A stretch of DNA of 64,000 bases, from NCBI RefSeq assembly GCF_018638295.1, contig NZ_JABTTS010000029.1:67144-131143 (forward strand), read 5' to 3'. The notes beneath the pieces are model-generated. The model saw nothing but the letters and a program-made list of their open reading frames with translations, was not told where the DNA came from and did not search any database. This document shows, one piece after another, positions 37,630-44,837 of the stretch. The position numbers and the translations under genes are program-made. Every line of letters begins with the position of its first letter. Position 1 is the stretch's first letter. The DNA comes from Streptomyces sp. CHD11 (GTDB lineage: Bacteria; Actinomycetota; Actinomycetes; Streptomycetales; Streptomycetaceae).

Positions 37630-38913
37630 ATGGCCATGTCGGACAGCAAGTCGGACGGCGGATCGTTCAGGTCGCCGGGGACGCCCCGGACCACATCCCG
37701 CCGGCGCCTGCTGAGGCTGGCCGGGGGAGGTCTCGCGCTGGCCGCCCTGACCGCCGGCACGGTCGGCTGCGACGACGAAGCGGCGGACACCAAGGACCCG
37801 GCAAGCAGCGGCGGTACGACGCCGGACGGCGGCGACAAGGGCGGCTCCGGCGGCGGTGGCGCCGACAAGAAGGGCGGAGCCCCGAAGCCGCTGTGGACGG
37901 AGACGACCTCGGCCGAGACCTTCGGGGACAATGACGAACTCGTCGTCGCCGGGGGCGTCGTGATCGCCAGCGGCACCCCGCTCGACGCTCTTGACGCCGG
38001 GACGGGCAAGCAGAAGTGGTCCCTGCCGGGCGGCGTGGTCCCCGGCGCGCCCCTGCTGCTCAGCGAGGACACGCTGTACCTGGCCGGCAGCCAGTACGAC
38101 GGCAGCGTCACCGGATACGACCCGGCCTCCGGCAAGGAGACCTGGCGCAGCCGCCTGGGCAAGGGCTACCGGCAGCCGAGGCCGATCGCGGTGGACGAGA
38201 CGCAGGTGTACGTCATCGCCGAGATCCTGGAGGACGACGGGTCGTCCACGACCAACGTCATCGCGGCCCTCGACAGCACCACCGGCAGGATCGCCTGGAA
38301 GGAACAGCGCGACGTCGGCACCATGCAGAGCGGCATCCACGCCGCCGTCCGCGGCCGCCGGCTCGTCTACACCGACTTCAAGAAGAACCTCACCGTCCGC
38401 GACACGGCCACCGGCCGGCAGGTATGGACGCACAAGACGACCAAGACGAACTACGGCTTCTTCGCCGTCCACCAGGATCTGGTGATCGTCCCGCAGGGGC
38501 AGCGGCTCCAGGCCTTCACCCTGTCCGACGGCAAGGAGAAGTGGTCCCTGGAGACAGCGGACCTCACGCTCTTCAAGGAGCCGGCCGTGGTGGAGGACGT
38601 GCTCTACATCGCCGACAGCGCCAGGACGGTGCGGGCCGTCGACCCGGTCACCGGCAAGGAACTCTGGCAGTCCAAGGCCCTCGCCGACGCGGGACTCCAG
38701 GTGCCGCGCCAGTACGTCAAGGCGGGCGACACCCTCTACGGCGCCACGGACCTGGACCCGAAGGGCGGCATCATCGCCATGGACGCGAAGACCGGCGCCG
38801 TGCGCTGGACCTTCAACGACGGCACCGGCGACCACCACGCCTGGCTGGTGGCCACCGACGGCAAGCACGTCTTCGCCCTGCACGGCAACAAGCTGCACGC
38901 ACTCCCGGTCTGA
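37630..38913 (+). CDS. PQQ-type beta-propeller lipoprotein
   Basis: A 427-aa exported protein. A twin-arginine segment (TTSRRRLLRLAGGG) precedes a hydrophobic core and lipobox TVGC near residue 41, so it is a Tat-exported lipoprotein. A Gly/Lys/Ser-rich linker follows. The rest is a seven- or eight-bladed PQQ-like propeller with repeats of the form ALDAGTGKQKWSLPG, GYDPASGKETWRSRLG, ALDSTTGRIAWKEQ, VRDTATGRQVWTHKT, AVDPVTGKELWQSK and AMDAKTGAVRWTF. These repeats resemble BamB-like or PQQ-dehydrogenase-like scaffolds; no PQQ-binding cofactor site is evident, so a binding role is likely. ATG 37630 follows a GGGGG run; ATG 37636 is an alternative. Confidence 0.85.
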   Translation: MAMSDSKSDGGSFRSPGTPRTTSRRRLLRLAGGGLALAALTAGTVGCDDEAADTKDPASSGGTTPDGGDKGGSGGGGADKKGGAPKPLWTETTSAETFGDNDELVVAGGVVIASGTPLDALDAGTGKQKWSLPGGVVPGAPLLLSEDTLYLAGSQYDGSVTGYDPASGKETWRSRLGKGYRQPRPIAVDETQVYVIAEILEDDGSSTTNVIAALDSTTGRIAWKEQRDVGTMQSGIHAAVRGRRLVYTDFKKNLTVRDTATGRQVWTHKTTKTNYGFFAVHQDLVIVPQGQRLQAFTLSDGKEKWSLETADLTLFKEPAVVEDVLYIADSARTVRAVDPVTGKELWQSKALADAGLQVPRQYVKAGDTLYGATDLDPKGGIIAMDAKTGAVRWTFNDGTGDHHAWLVATDGKHVFALHGNKLHALPV

Positions 38914-38919
38914 CGCACA

Positions 38920-38945
38920 CGCCGACCGCCCGCAGGCGGTCGGCG
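38920..38945 (+). terminator. Hairpin terminator after the PQQ-propeller gene
   Basis: A perfect 11-bp inverted repeat (38920-38930 and 38935-38945) with a four-base loop starts 7 nt after the stop codon. Confidence 0.75.
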
Positions 38946-39089
38946 CCCCGCGAACCGACCACCTGCCGCCGGCGCCCGGGCAGCGCGATCACAACGGACT
39001 CGCACTGCCCGGGGACGTCCACGTCAACGGCGGCCCCGCGCCTTCGGCCGTCCGCCCGGTGAGCGGGGGCCGGTCTCCGTTGCGCGGTG

Positions 39090-39281
39090 TCAGTAGTGGT
39101 CGACCGTTTCTCCCTCGGGCACCCGGTAGCAACGGGACGTGACGTTGATCCCCAGGCTCGGTTCCGTGTCCCCGGAGTGCTGAACGATCCAGAGGCTGAC
39201 CTTCTTCCGGTCAGGTCGGCGACCAGGTCGAGCGCCTGGTTCGGGCCGGCCTTTGCGTCCGCGCGACGACGCAGTCAGCAA
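39090..39281 (-). pseudogene. Frameshifted 3' fragment of an unknown gene
   Basis: The minus strand ends with a protein-like tail (KKVSLWIVQHSGDTEPSLG, then INVTSRCYRVPEGETVDHY, stop at 39090-39092). Directly upstream the good coding sequence continues in another frame (AKAGPNQALDLVADLTG), so one base has been lost near the GGAAGAAGG at about 39206-39214. No start or N-terminal domain remains. The family is not recognised; the cysteine and aromatic content suggest a secreted domain. Confidence 0.5.
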
Positions 39282-39441
39282 CGGCCGACTGAACCGTCCT
39301 GCGTCGTCGGACAGTTCATGGCACGTGACACGACACCATGCGGGGCGGCGTCGAAGACCGCGGTTGGCGACGCCTCATCGGGATCCGGCTGCGTCCACGA
39401 GTCACGGCTCTGGCACACATTCGTGAAGCGGTGACTGGTCC

Positions 39442-39654
39442 TCATCTGGAAGAAGTCTGCGAGGCGGCCCAGGTGCCTACTGCTCCGCCCAGGGCCGGCC
39501 CAGCGCATATCGCGATCGCGACGGGGACAGGAAGCGAGAGGTCCCAGATGATCACGGCGGTGATCACCATGCCCAGCCACAGCATTTGCACCATCGTGGC
39601 AGTAGTCACTTTGCGCCGGGTACTCCACTCACGGGTTGCCAACAGCGCTCGCAT
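39442..39654 (-). CDS. Small membrane protein, unknown
   Basis: A 70-aa protein with two predicted membrane helices: MVQMLWLGMVITAVIIWDL at about residues 21-39 and PVPVAIAICAGPALGGAV at about 42-60. It has a basic N-terminus and a short soluble tail. ATG 39654 is preferred to ATG 39675 because AAAGGGA lies just upstream of it. It lies next to transposase debris, so it could itself be a remnant or passenger; lower-bias codons (ATA, GTA, GCT) support foreign or decaying origin. No function can be given. Confidence 0.45.
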   Translation of the reverse strand: MRALLATREWSTRRKVTTATMVQMLWLGMVITAVIIWDLSLPVPVAIAICAGPALGGAVGTWAASQTSSR

Positions 39655-39674
39655 ACGTCCCTTTCGCATCCGCA

Positions 39675-39746
39675 TCCATCGACCAGAACCGTGCCGTAGA
39701 CGCGGCCCTTGCGCGTCGCGTACTCATCGACGCCTACCACCGTGGG
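39675..39746 (-). pseudogene. Fragment of an ISL3-family transposase
   Basis: The frame reads PTVVGVDEYATRKGRVYG, then TVLVDG, matching the conserved DDE-region start of ISL3 (IS204/IS1001/IS1096/IS1165) transposases, where the GVDE/GVDD aspartate is catalytic. Both sides are unrelated, so only about 24 residues remain. No terminal inverted repeats were found. Confidence 0.7.
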
Positions 39747-39905
39747 GGCAGGCTTACATGGCACTGACCCTCCGTGCACGGTCGTTCGCGGTCGGTCAGG
39801 TCGCACGTCGTCGGGTCCGCCGCGATCACGGCGCACCCGACGACTCGACCGTCACGGCCATTGCCCGCCGGACCGGCCCTCACCCGCCCGTCGGCACAAC
39901 GGACA

Positions 39906-40667
39906 TCACCTCACCACGACATAGTCCCCGGACGACGTCGACGGCCCGGTGGTGGTGTTGCCGTAGTACGCCCAGCGCCACGTACCCGTCCTGGAGGCCT
40001 TCACGGTCGTCCTGAGGTTGCCCGAGCCGTTCGCGTACACCTTCTTCACCGTGGTGTAGGCGGCGGTGCCGGCAGGCTTGAACTGCAGGCTCACCAGGCG
40101 GCCTCCGTAGGAGACGTACTTCCTGGTCTCCCAGTTGGCCCGCGTGACCTTTCCGGTCACGGTGATGGTCCTGCCCTTGGACACCGGTTCGGGCGAGGCG
40201 TTGACGGTCAGGCGGGAGTGGCGCTTGACGAGGACCGTCAGACCCTTGTCGTCGGCGTCACCGCCGCCGCCCTTGAAGTACACCTCGGCCCCGACCCTCC
40301 ATGCCCCGGCCTCGCTGTTGCGCATGTCCCACACGCTCGGGTCGAAGTACATCGTCTCGTTGAAGTCGCAGACGCCCGAGCTCACCTTGATGCAGTCGCT
40401 CGTCTCGATGGCGTGCCACAGCCGATCCGCACCACGCCTGTACAGGAACACCGCCGGCCACTTCCACTTGTGCGTGGTCGCCATCCGGAAGGAGGCGGGC
40501 ACCGCGACCTCCTTCGACACCCCGATCACGATCGGCTTGCCGTTGTTCACCTGGACACGGCTGAACGAGACCCCGCCCTCGGCCGCCCCGGCCGGCACCG
40601 CGGCCACGGCCGTGAACACCGCCGCCGCACCACCGGCCACCACGAGTCTCCAGAACTGCTTCCCCAC
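39906..40667 (-). CDS. Secreted protein, calcium-binding-protein-like, unknown function
   Basis: A 253-aa exported protein. GTG 40667 follows a GGGGATC site and starts a signal peptide (VGKQFWRLVVAGGAAAVFTA, cleavage near AGAAEG); the open extension upstream is poor. The mature part is beta-rich. Its first domain has a disulfide pair (DCIKVSSGVCDF), and its second (about residues 155-253) is an Ig-like fold with TVNASPEPVSKGRTITVTGK, GRLVSLQFKPAGTAAYTTVK and a final GTWRWAYYGNTTT segment. That fold is common in streptomycete secreted proteins annotated as calcium-binding or hypothetical. It sits alone between IS debris and the hxlR-type gene. Confidence 0.7.
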   Translation of the reverse strand: MGKQFWRLVVAGGAAAVFTAVAAVPAGAAEGGVSFSRVQVNNGKPIVIGVSKEVAVPASFRMATTHKWKWPAVFLYRRGADRLWHAIETSDCIKVSSGVCDFNETMYFDPSVWDMRNSEAGAWRVGAEVYFKGGGGDADDKGLTVLVKRHSRLTVNASPEPVSKGRTITVTGKVTRANWETRKYVSYGGRLVSLQFKPAGTAAYTTVKKVYANGSGNLRTTVKASRTGTWRWAYYGNTTTGPSTSSGDYVVVR

Positions 40668-40826
40668 CTGATCCCCTGTCTCCGTACGGAAAGGCACCGA
40701 GGGTTCATCCCCCGGCGCCTTACAGACGGCCGACGTCCGCACGGGGTTGTACACCCGCGCATCACAACAGGGCGTCAGATGATCAGCGGTGGCAGCCGTC
40801 ACCCTCGCGTCGCGCCGTCCCGTACG

Positions 40827-41297
40827 TCAGGGCAGAGGCAGGGCCGCGGGGCCCGGCCTCGCGACGACCTCGCCGGGCGACAGCGCGGTGTGCCCCCGCT
40901 CGCACTCGACCACCACACGCACCGGGGCCGCGCACTCCCCGTGCCGCAGATCGAGGACCGGCCCGGCACCGTCGTCCTCCATGTGTGCCTCACCCCACTG
41001 CTTCAGCGCCACCAGGACCGGCCACAGGTCCCACCCCTTGCGCGTCACCCGGTACTCGTGGCGGGAACGGCTGCCGGGCTCCTGGTACGGCACGGCCCGC
41101 AGGATGCCCGCCGCGGTCAGCTTCCGGAGGCGGTCGCTGAGGACGGCCTCCGACAGGCCGATGTGGCGCCGGAACTCGTCGAAGCGACGGACACCGTTGC
41201 AGGCGTCACGCAGGATCAGCAGGGTCCACTTCTCGCCGACCACGCCGAGCGTGAGCTGGACCGGACAGTTCTCCGTGCTCGTCTCAAGCCACTCCAT
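40827..41297 (-). CDS. HxlR family transcriptional regulator
   Basis: A 156-aa winged-helix protein. The HxlR core spans residues 10-105: CPVQLTLGVVGEKWTLLILRD, RRFDEFRRHIGLSEAVLSDRLRKL, GILRAVPYQ and HEYRVTRKGWDLWPVLVALKQWG. A 45-residue C-terminal extension is less conserved and has one cysteine in HGECAAP and one in ECERGHTAL, which could be a metal or redox site. It is divergent from a hotdog thioesterase gene with inverted repeats in the 92-nt gap, so it probably controls that gene and itself. Some HxlR proteins sense aldehydes or oxidants; the signal here is not known. Confidence 0.9.
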   Translation of the reverse strand: MEWLETSTENCPVQLTLGVVGEKWTLLILRDACNGVRRFDEFRRHIGLSEAVLSDRLRKLTAAGILRAVPYQEPGSRSRHEYRVTRKGWDLWPVLVALKQWGEAHMEDDGAGPVLDLRHGECAAPVRVVVECERGHTALSPGEVVARPGPAALPLP

Positions 41298-41312
41298 CCC
41301 CCCATCGTAGAA

Positions 41313-41339
41313 GCCTGGCTTCGTGATTGACAGCCAGGC
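41313..41339. promoter_or_regulatory. Inverted repeat between hxlR-type and thioesterase genes
   Basis: GCCTGGC (41313-41319) and GCCAGGC (41333-41339) are perfect 7-bp arms with a 13-bp spacer. A second weaker pair, ACTTC (41352-41356) and GAAGT (41364-41368), lies beside it. Either could be the HxlR operator. Confidence 0.45.
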
Positions 41340-41389
41340 GACGCACCACTAACTTCGCTTTCGGAAGTCAGAGCGGGAGGAGCGAGGCT

Positions 41390-41887
41390 GTGGGACGGAC
41401 GCGTACGTACGAGTGGGGCGACCCCGCATCCTCGGCCGCCGCCGTGGGGCTCTCCTCCGGCCTGGACTTCCTGCGCGAACTGCAGGCCGGAAACCTGCCC
41501 GCGCCGCCCGTGAGCGCGACGCTGAGCATGAGCCTCGACGAGGTGGAGAAGGGACGCGCCGTCTTCTCGCTGCTTCCGGGCGAGGAGCACTACAACCCCA
41601 TCGGCAGCGTGCACGGCGGGATCTACGCCACCCTGCTCGACTCGGCGGCCGGCTGCGCCGTCCAGTCCACCCTGCCGCCGGGCATGGGGTACACCTCGCT
41701 CGACCTGACCGTGAAGTTCCTGCGCCGGATCACGGTGGACACCGGCCGGGTCCGCGCCGTCGGCACGATCGTGCACAGCGGCCGCCGGACCGCGCTGGCC
41801 CAGGCCCAGTTGCTCGACGCGACGGACCGCGTACTCGCCCACGCCACCAGCAGCTGCATGCTGTTCCCGTTGACGCGCGCTGACTGA
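41390..41887 (+). CDS. PaaI-type hotdog-fold thioesterase
   Basis: A 165-aa hotdog thioesterase. The core motif HYNPIGSVHGGIYATLLDSAAGCAV contains the Asn and HGG of PaaI-like acyl-CoA thioesterases; YTSLDLTVKFLRRI and GRRTALAQAQLLDATDRVLAHAT complete the fold. GTG 41390 is chosen because GGGAGGAGCGAGG lies immediately upstream; the open extension to 41327 is not needed. It probably hydrolyses an aromatic or short acyl-CoA. Its divergence from the HxlR-type regulator suggests substrate- or stress-responsive expression. Confidence 0.9.
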   Translation: MGRTRTYEWGDPASSAAAVGLSSGLDFLRELQAGNLPAPPVSATLSMSLDEVEKGRAVFSLLPGEEHYNPIGSVHGGIYATLLDSAAGCAVQSTLPPGMGYTSLDLTVKFLRRITVDTGRVRAVGTIVHSGRRTALAQAQLLDATDRVLAHATSSCMLFPLTRAD

Positions 41888-42005
41888 GAACCGGACACTG
41901 ATCCGCGGGCACGGCCCGTACCGCGACGGCCGGCCCTCTTGGACCGGAGAGGTCCGCCGAAGTGACGTGACCGTGCCCTGCCGGTCGCACCGTCAAGGGG
42001 GAGTC

Positions 42006-42395
42006 ATGACCAGCAGGTTCACCGAGTTGGCCGTCGACTGCCGCGATCCGGAGAGGCTGGCGGCCTTCTGGTGCGAGGTTCTGGACTTCGAGGTGATCGA
42101 CCGGAGCGACGGCAAGGTCGAGATCGGTTCCTGGGTGCCGACCGTCGAGGAGGTCCGGGCCCGCCAGATGCCGCCCACCCTGTTGTTCCTCCGGGTGCCC
42201 GAGGACAGGACCGTGAAGAACCGGCTCCACCCCGACGTCAGCCCGATCGACCGCAGCACCGAGGACGAGGTGACGAGACTCCTCGCCCTCGGGGCGACGA
42301 GAACGGATGTGGGCCAGGGTCCGGACCGCACCTGGGTGGTGATGGCGGATCCCGAGGGCAACGAATTCTGCGTGCTGCGCACCCTGGCACCGTAG
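42006..42395 (+). CDS. VOC family (glyoxalase-like) protein
   Basis: A 129-aa single vicinal-oxygen-chelate domain protein. It has the paired beta-alpha-beta layout: FTELAVDCRDPERLAAFWCEVLDFEV at the start and WVVMADPEGNEFCVLRTL at the end, the latter being the usual metal-site glutamate strand. Actinobacterial relatives of this length are annotated as glyoxalase/bleomycin resistance-like, but specificity is not predictable. ATG 42006 has GGGGGAG upstream. It stands 118 nt after the thioesterase gene and appears to be its own unit. Confidence 0.85.
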   Translation: MTSRFTELAVDCRDPERLAAFWCEVLDFEVIDRSDGKVEIGSWVPTVEEVRARQMPPTLLFLRVPEDRTVKNRLHPDVSPIDRSTEDEVTRLLALGATRTDVGQGPDRTWVVMADPEGNEFCVLRTLAP

Positions 42396-42658
42396 AACCG
42401 GGCCGCGGGTGCGGACCTGACCGCTGCTGTGGCGCGAAACGATGGCGCACACGTCGGCCGGCCACGGCCGGAGACCCACCTCGTCGGGGGTGACACATCC
42501 ATGCCGCGGATCAAACCCGCCCCCTTGGGAAGTGAGCGACCCGTGAGTGGGGGCCGGGGCCCGCACCCGGCTCCCACGCCGGTGCATCGGCGTCCTGCGT
42601 CCCGGTCACCCGCACCGTCTCCTCTCTGACGCCAGGTAACCTCGGACACGTCGTCAAC

Positions 42659-42749
42659 GCGGCCCGACGGGCTTCCGCTCCACCCCCGTGGAGTCTCGAA
42701 GGACATGCCCCCACCCGCACGAGTACTTCGTGCTGCCTGGGGGAAGTCC
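42659..42749 (+). promoter_or_regulatory. Structured 5' leader of the first nuclease-helicase gene, copy 1
   Basis: This leader is repeated at 44762-44837 before the paralogous gene. A long hairpin forms from CCCCCA (42708-42713) with TGGGGG (42738-42743) and GCACGA (42717-42722) with TCGTGC (42728-42733), loop GTACT. The 3' arm contains the GGGGGA Shine-Dalgarno sequence for TTG 42750, so folding would hide the ribosome site. A smaller hairpin, CTCCAC/GTGGAG, lies at 42678-42693. The rest of the 42396-42658 gap shows no gene. Confidence 0.65.
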
Positions 42750-44639
42750 TTGCTGTTCCGCGCGTCCGCGAAAACGGTCGCCGTCATGGCGCTCGACGGT
42801 TCGCTGTTCCTGCACCTCACCGACCAGTTCGTCCATATGCACGGCTACCGGCCCGGCCCCTCTGAGCTGCGCTCCTGGGAGCGGAGCATTCCCGTTCTGG
42901 CCGCCGCACTCAACGACGCGGGTCTGGGTGACGTGGAGGTCATGCTGGAGTACGCACTCCCGCTGAACAGCAAGCGGGCCGACGTCGTGCTCGCAGGCGT
43001 GCACCCCTCCACCGGGGAGCCGTCGTACGTCGTGGTGGAGCTGAAGCAGTGGAGCCACGTCCTGCCCCACGAGGACGACCCGACGCTGTGCCACGTCAAG
43101 CCCTATCCTCGCCCCGTCCTCAATCCCATCGAGCAGGTGCGCCGCTACTGCGACTACCTGGTCAACTTCAACGGGGCGGTGGCCGAACACGGACACCGGA
43201 TCAGCGGTGTGGCGTTTCTGCACAACGCCACGGAGTTCGACGTGGCGGCTCTGCGGGAGATCGAGGGCGACGGCCGCGGACTGCTGTTCACGGGGCAGCG
43301 CCGCGGCGAATTCCTCGACCATCTGCGTGCGAGGCTGAGCGAGAGGCATTCCGGTGCCCGCGCGGCGGACGAACTGCTCTCCGGTGTCACCGTGCCGTCG
43401 AAACAGCTCATGTCCGTGGCCGCCGTGGAGGTACGCGAACGCCGGCAGTTCGTGCTCCTCGACGAGCAGCAGGTCGCCTACCGGATGGTGCTGAACGCGG
43501 TGGAGAAGGCCAAGCGTGCCGACCGCAAGGAGATCGTCGTCGTCACCGGCGGCCCCGGCACCGGCAAGAGCGTGATCGCTCTCCAACTGCTCGGCGAGCT
43601 GTACCGTCGTGGGACGCCCGCCCTGCACGCCACCGGTTCCCAGTCGTTCACCAGGACGATGAGGAAGGTCGCCGGATCCCGCAAGCGGGAGGTGCAGGAC
43701 CTGTTCAAGTACTTCAACAGCTTCATGACCACCGAGGCGAACAGCCTGGACGTGCTGATCTGCGACGAGGCCCACCGTATCCGGGAGACGTCGGCGAACC
43801 GTTACACGCGTGCCGAGCACCGGACCGGCAAGTCCCAGATCGACGAACTCATCGACGTCGCCCGCGTGCCCGTCTTCCTCCTCGACGAGCACCAGGTGGT
43901 GCGGCCGGGCGAGATGGGCACCGTGGCCGACATCGAGGCGGCAGCGGCCGAACGGGGCATCCCCTGCCACGTCATCCCGCTGGAGAGCCAGTTCCGCTGC
44001 GGCGGCAGCGACGCCTATCTGCGCTGGGTCGTCCGGCTCCTCGGCCTCGAACCCGGCGGCCCGGTCGTCTGGGAGCCCGACGACCGCATGCGACTGCTGG
44101 TCGCCGGCAGTCCGCAGGAGATGGAGGAGTTCCTGGAGTCCCGCCGGGCGCAGGGCTACGGCGCCCGCATGTCCGCCGGCTACTGCTGGCCCTGGTCCCC
44201 GGAGCCCAAGCCCGGCCACCCGCTCCCGCTGGATGTCGTCATCGGAGACTGGGCCCGCCCCTGGAACCTGCGCGGCGACCGCTCCGTCTCCGGCGCGCCC
44301 CCGGCCGCCCTGTGGGCCACCGACCCGGCAGGCTTCGGCCAGGTGGGCTGCGTCTACACCGCGCAGGGCTTCGAGTACGACTGGTCCGGCGTCATCATCG
44401 GCCCCGACCTGCTCTGGCGCGGCGACCGCTGGGTCACGGACCGTACGGCGTCGAAGGATCCGGTCTTCAAGAGGTCGACTCCGGATGCCGACGTCGACCG
44501 TCTGATCCGCAACACCTACAAGGTGCTGCTGACTCGAGGCATGGTCGGCACCATCGTCTGGTCGACGGACGCGGAGACGTTGGAGAAACTGCGGGAACTG
44601 GCCGGCGAACGATCGGGGCAGCGGGTTCCCACGGTCTGA
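42750..44639 (+). CDS. DUF2075-type SF1 helicase with N-terminal nuclease-like domain, paralogue 1
   Basis: A 629-aa protein. Residues about 50-180 look like a PD-(D/E)XK nuclease: RADVVLAG, then YVVVELKQWS (ExK near residue 96). The C-terminal two thirds is a DUF2075 superfamily 1 helicase: Walker A GGPGTGKS (about 267), Walker B DVLICDEAHR (about 334), FLLDEHQVVRPGE, LESQFRCGGSDAYLRW and VGCVYTAQGFEYDWSGVIIG. TTG 42750 is chosen because homology with the downstream paralogue begins exactly here and GGGGGAAG precedes it; ATG 42705 in the same frame lies inside the leader hairpin. A DNA- or RNA-processing defence role is likely by family and by the BREX neighbours, but it is inference. Confidence 0.85.
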   Translation: MLFRASAKTVAVMALDGSLFLHLTDQFVHMHGYRPGPSELRSWERSIPVLAAALNDAGLGDVEVMLEYALPLNSKRADVVLAGVHPSTGEPSYVVVELKQWSHVLPHEDDPTLCHVKPYPRPVLNPIEQVRRYCDYLVNFNGAVAEHGHRISGVAFLHNATEFDVAALREIEGDGRGLLFTGQRRGEFLDHLRARLSERHSGARAADELLSGVTVPSKQLMSVAAVEVRERRQFVLLDEQQVAYRMVLNAVEKAKRADRKEIVVVTGGPGTGKSVIALQLLGELYRRGTPALHATGSQSFTRTMRKVAGSRKREVQDLFKYFNSFMTTEANSLDVLICDEAHRIRETSANRYTRAEHRTGKSQIDELIDVARVPVFLLDEHQVVRPGEMGTVADIEAAAAERGIPCHVIPLESQFRCGGSDAYLRWVVRLLGLEPGGPVVWEPDDRMRLLVAGSPQEMEEFLESRRAQGYGARMSAGYCWPWSPEPKPGHPLPLDVVIGDWARPWNLRGDRSVSGAPPAALWATDPAGFGQVGCVYTAQGFEYDWSGVIIGPDLLWRGDRWVTDRTASKDPVFKRSTPDADVDRLIRNTYKVLLTRGMVGTIVWSTDAETLEKLRELAGERSGQRVPTV

Positions 44640-44761
44640 CGTGGGTGACGGTCCTCGCCACCTGAGCGCGCCTTTCAGCCATGATGGCCACGCTTCGAGC
44701 CGACGACGATGTCGTCGCCGTCCGTAGTGCCGCGGTCTCCCTAAGATCCCGAGTACCGATT

Positions 44762-44837
44762 GCGGCCCGACGGGCTTCCTCACGAGAGGACATGCCCCCA
44801 CCCGCACGAGTCACTCGTGCTCTGGGGGACCCACCTC
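44762..44837 (+). promoter_or_regulatory. Structured 5' leader of the second nuclease-helicase gene, copy 2
   Basis: This leader is nearly identical in its key parts to that at 42659-42749: GCGGCCCGACGGGCTTCC, then GGACATGCCCCCACCCGCAC and the hairpin. The outer stem is CCCCCA (44795-44800) with TGGGGG (44823-44828); the inner stem is GCACGAG (44804-44810) with CTCGTGC (44814-44820), loop TCA. The TGGGGGA arm is the ribosome site for TTG 44838. The reading frame through the leader differs from copy 1 relative to the gene, so the conservation is not from coding. Confidence 0.65.

Noticed and set aside
42705..42749. ATG 42705 as start of the first nuclease-helicase
   Set aside because: It lies inside the conserved leader hairpin, the paralogue has the same ATG in a different frame, and protein homology begins only at the TTG that follows the GGGGGA site.
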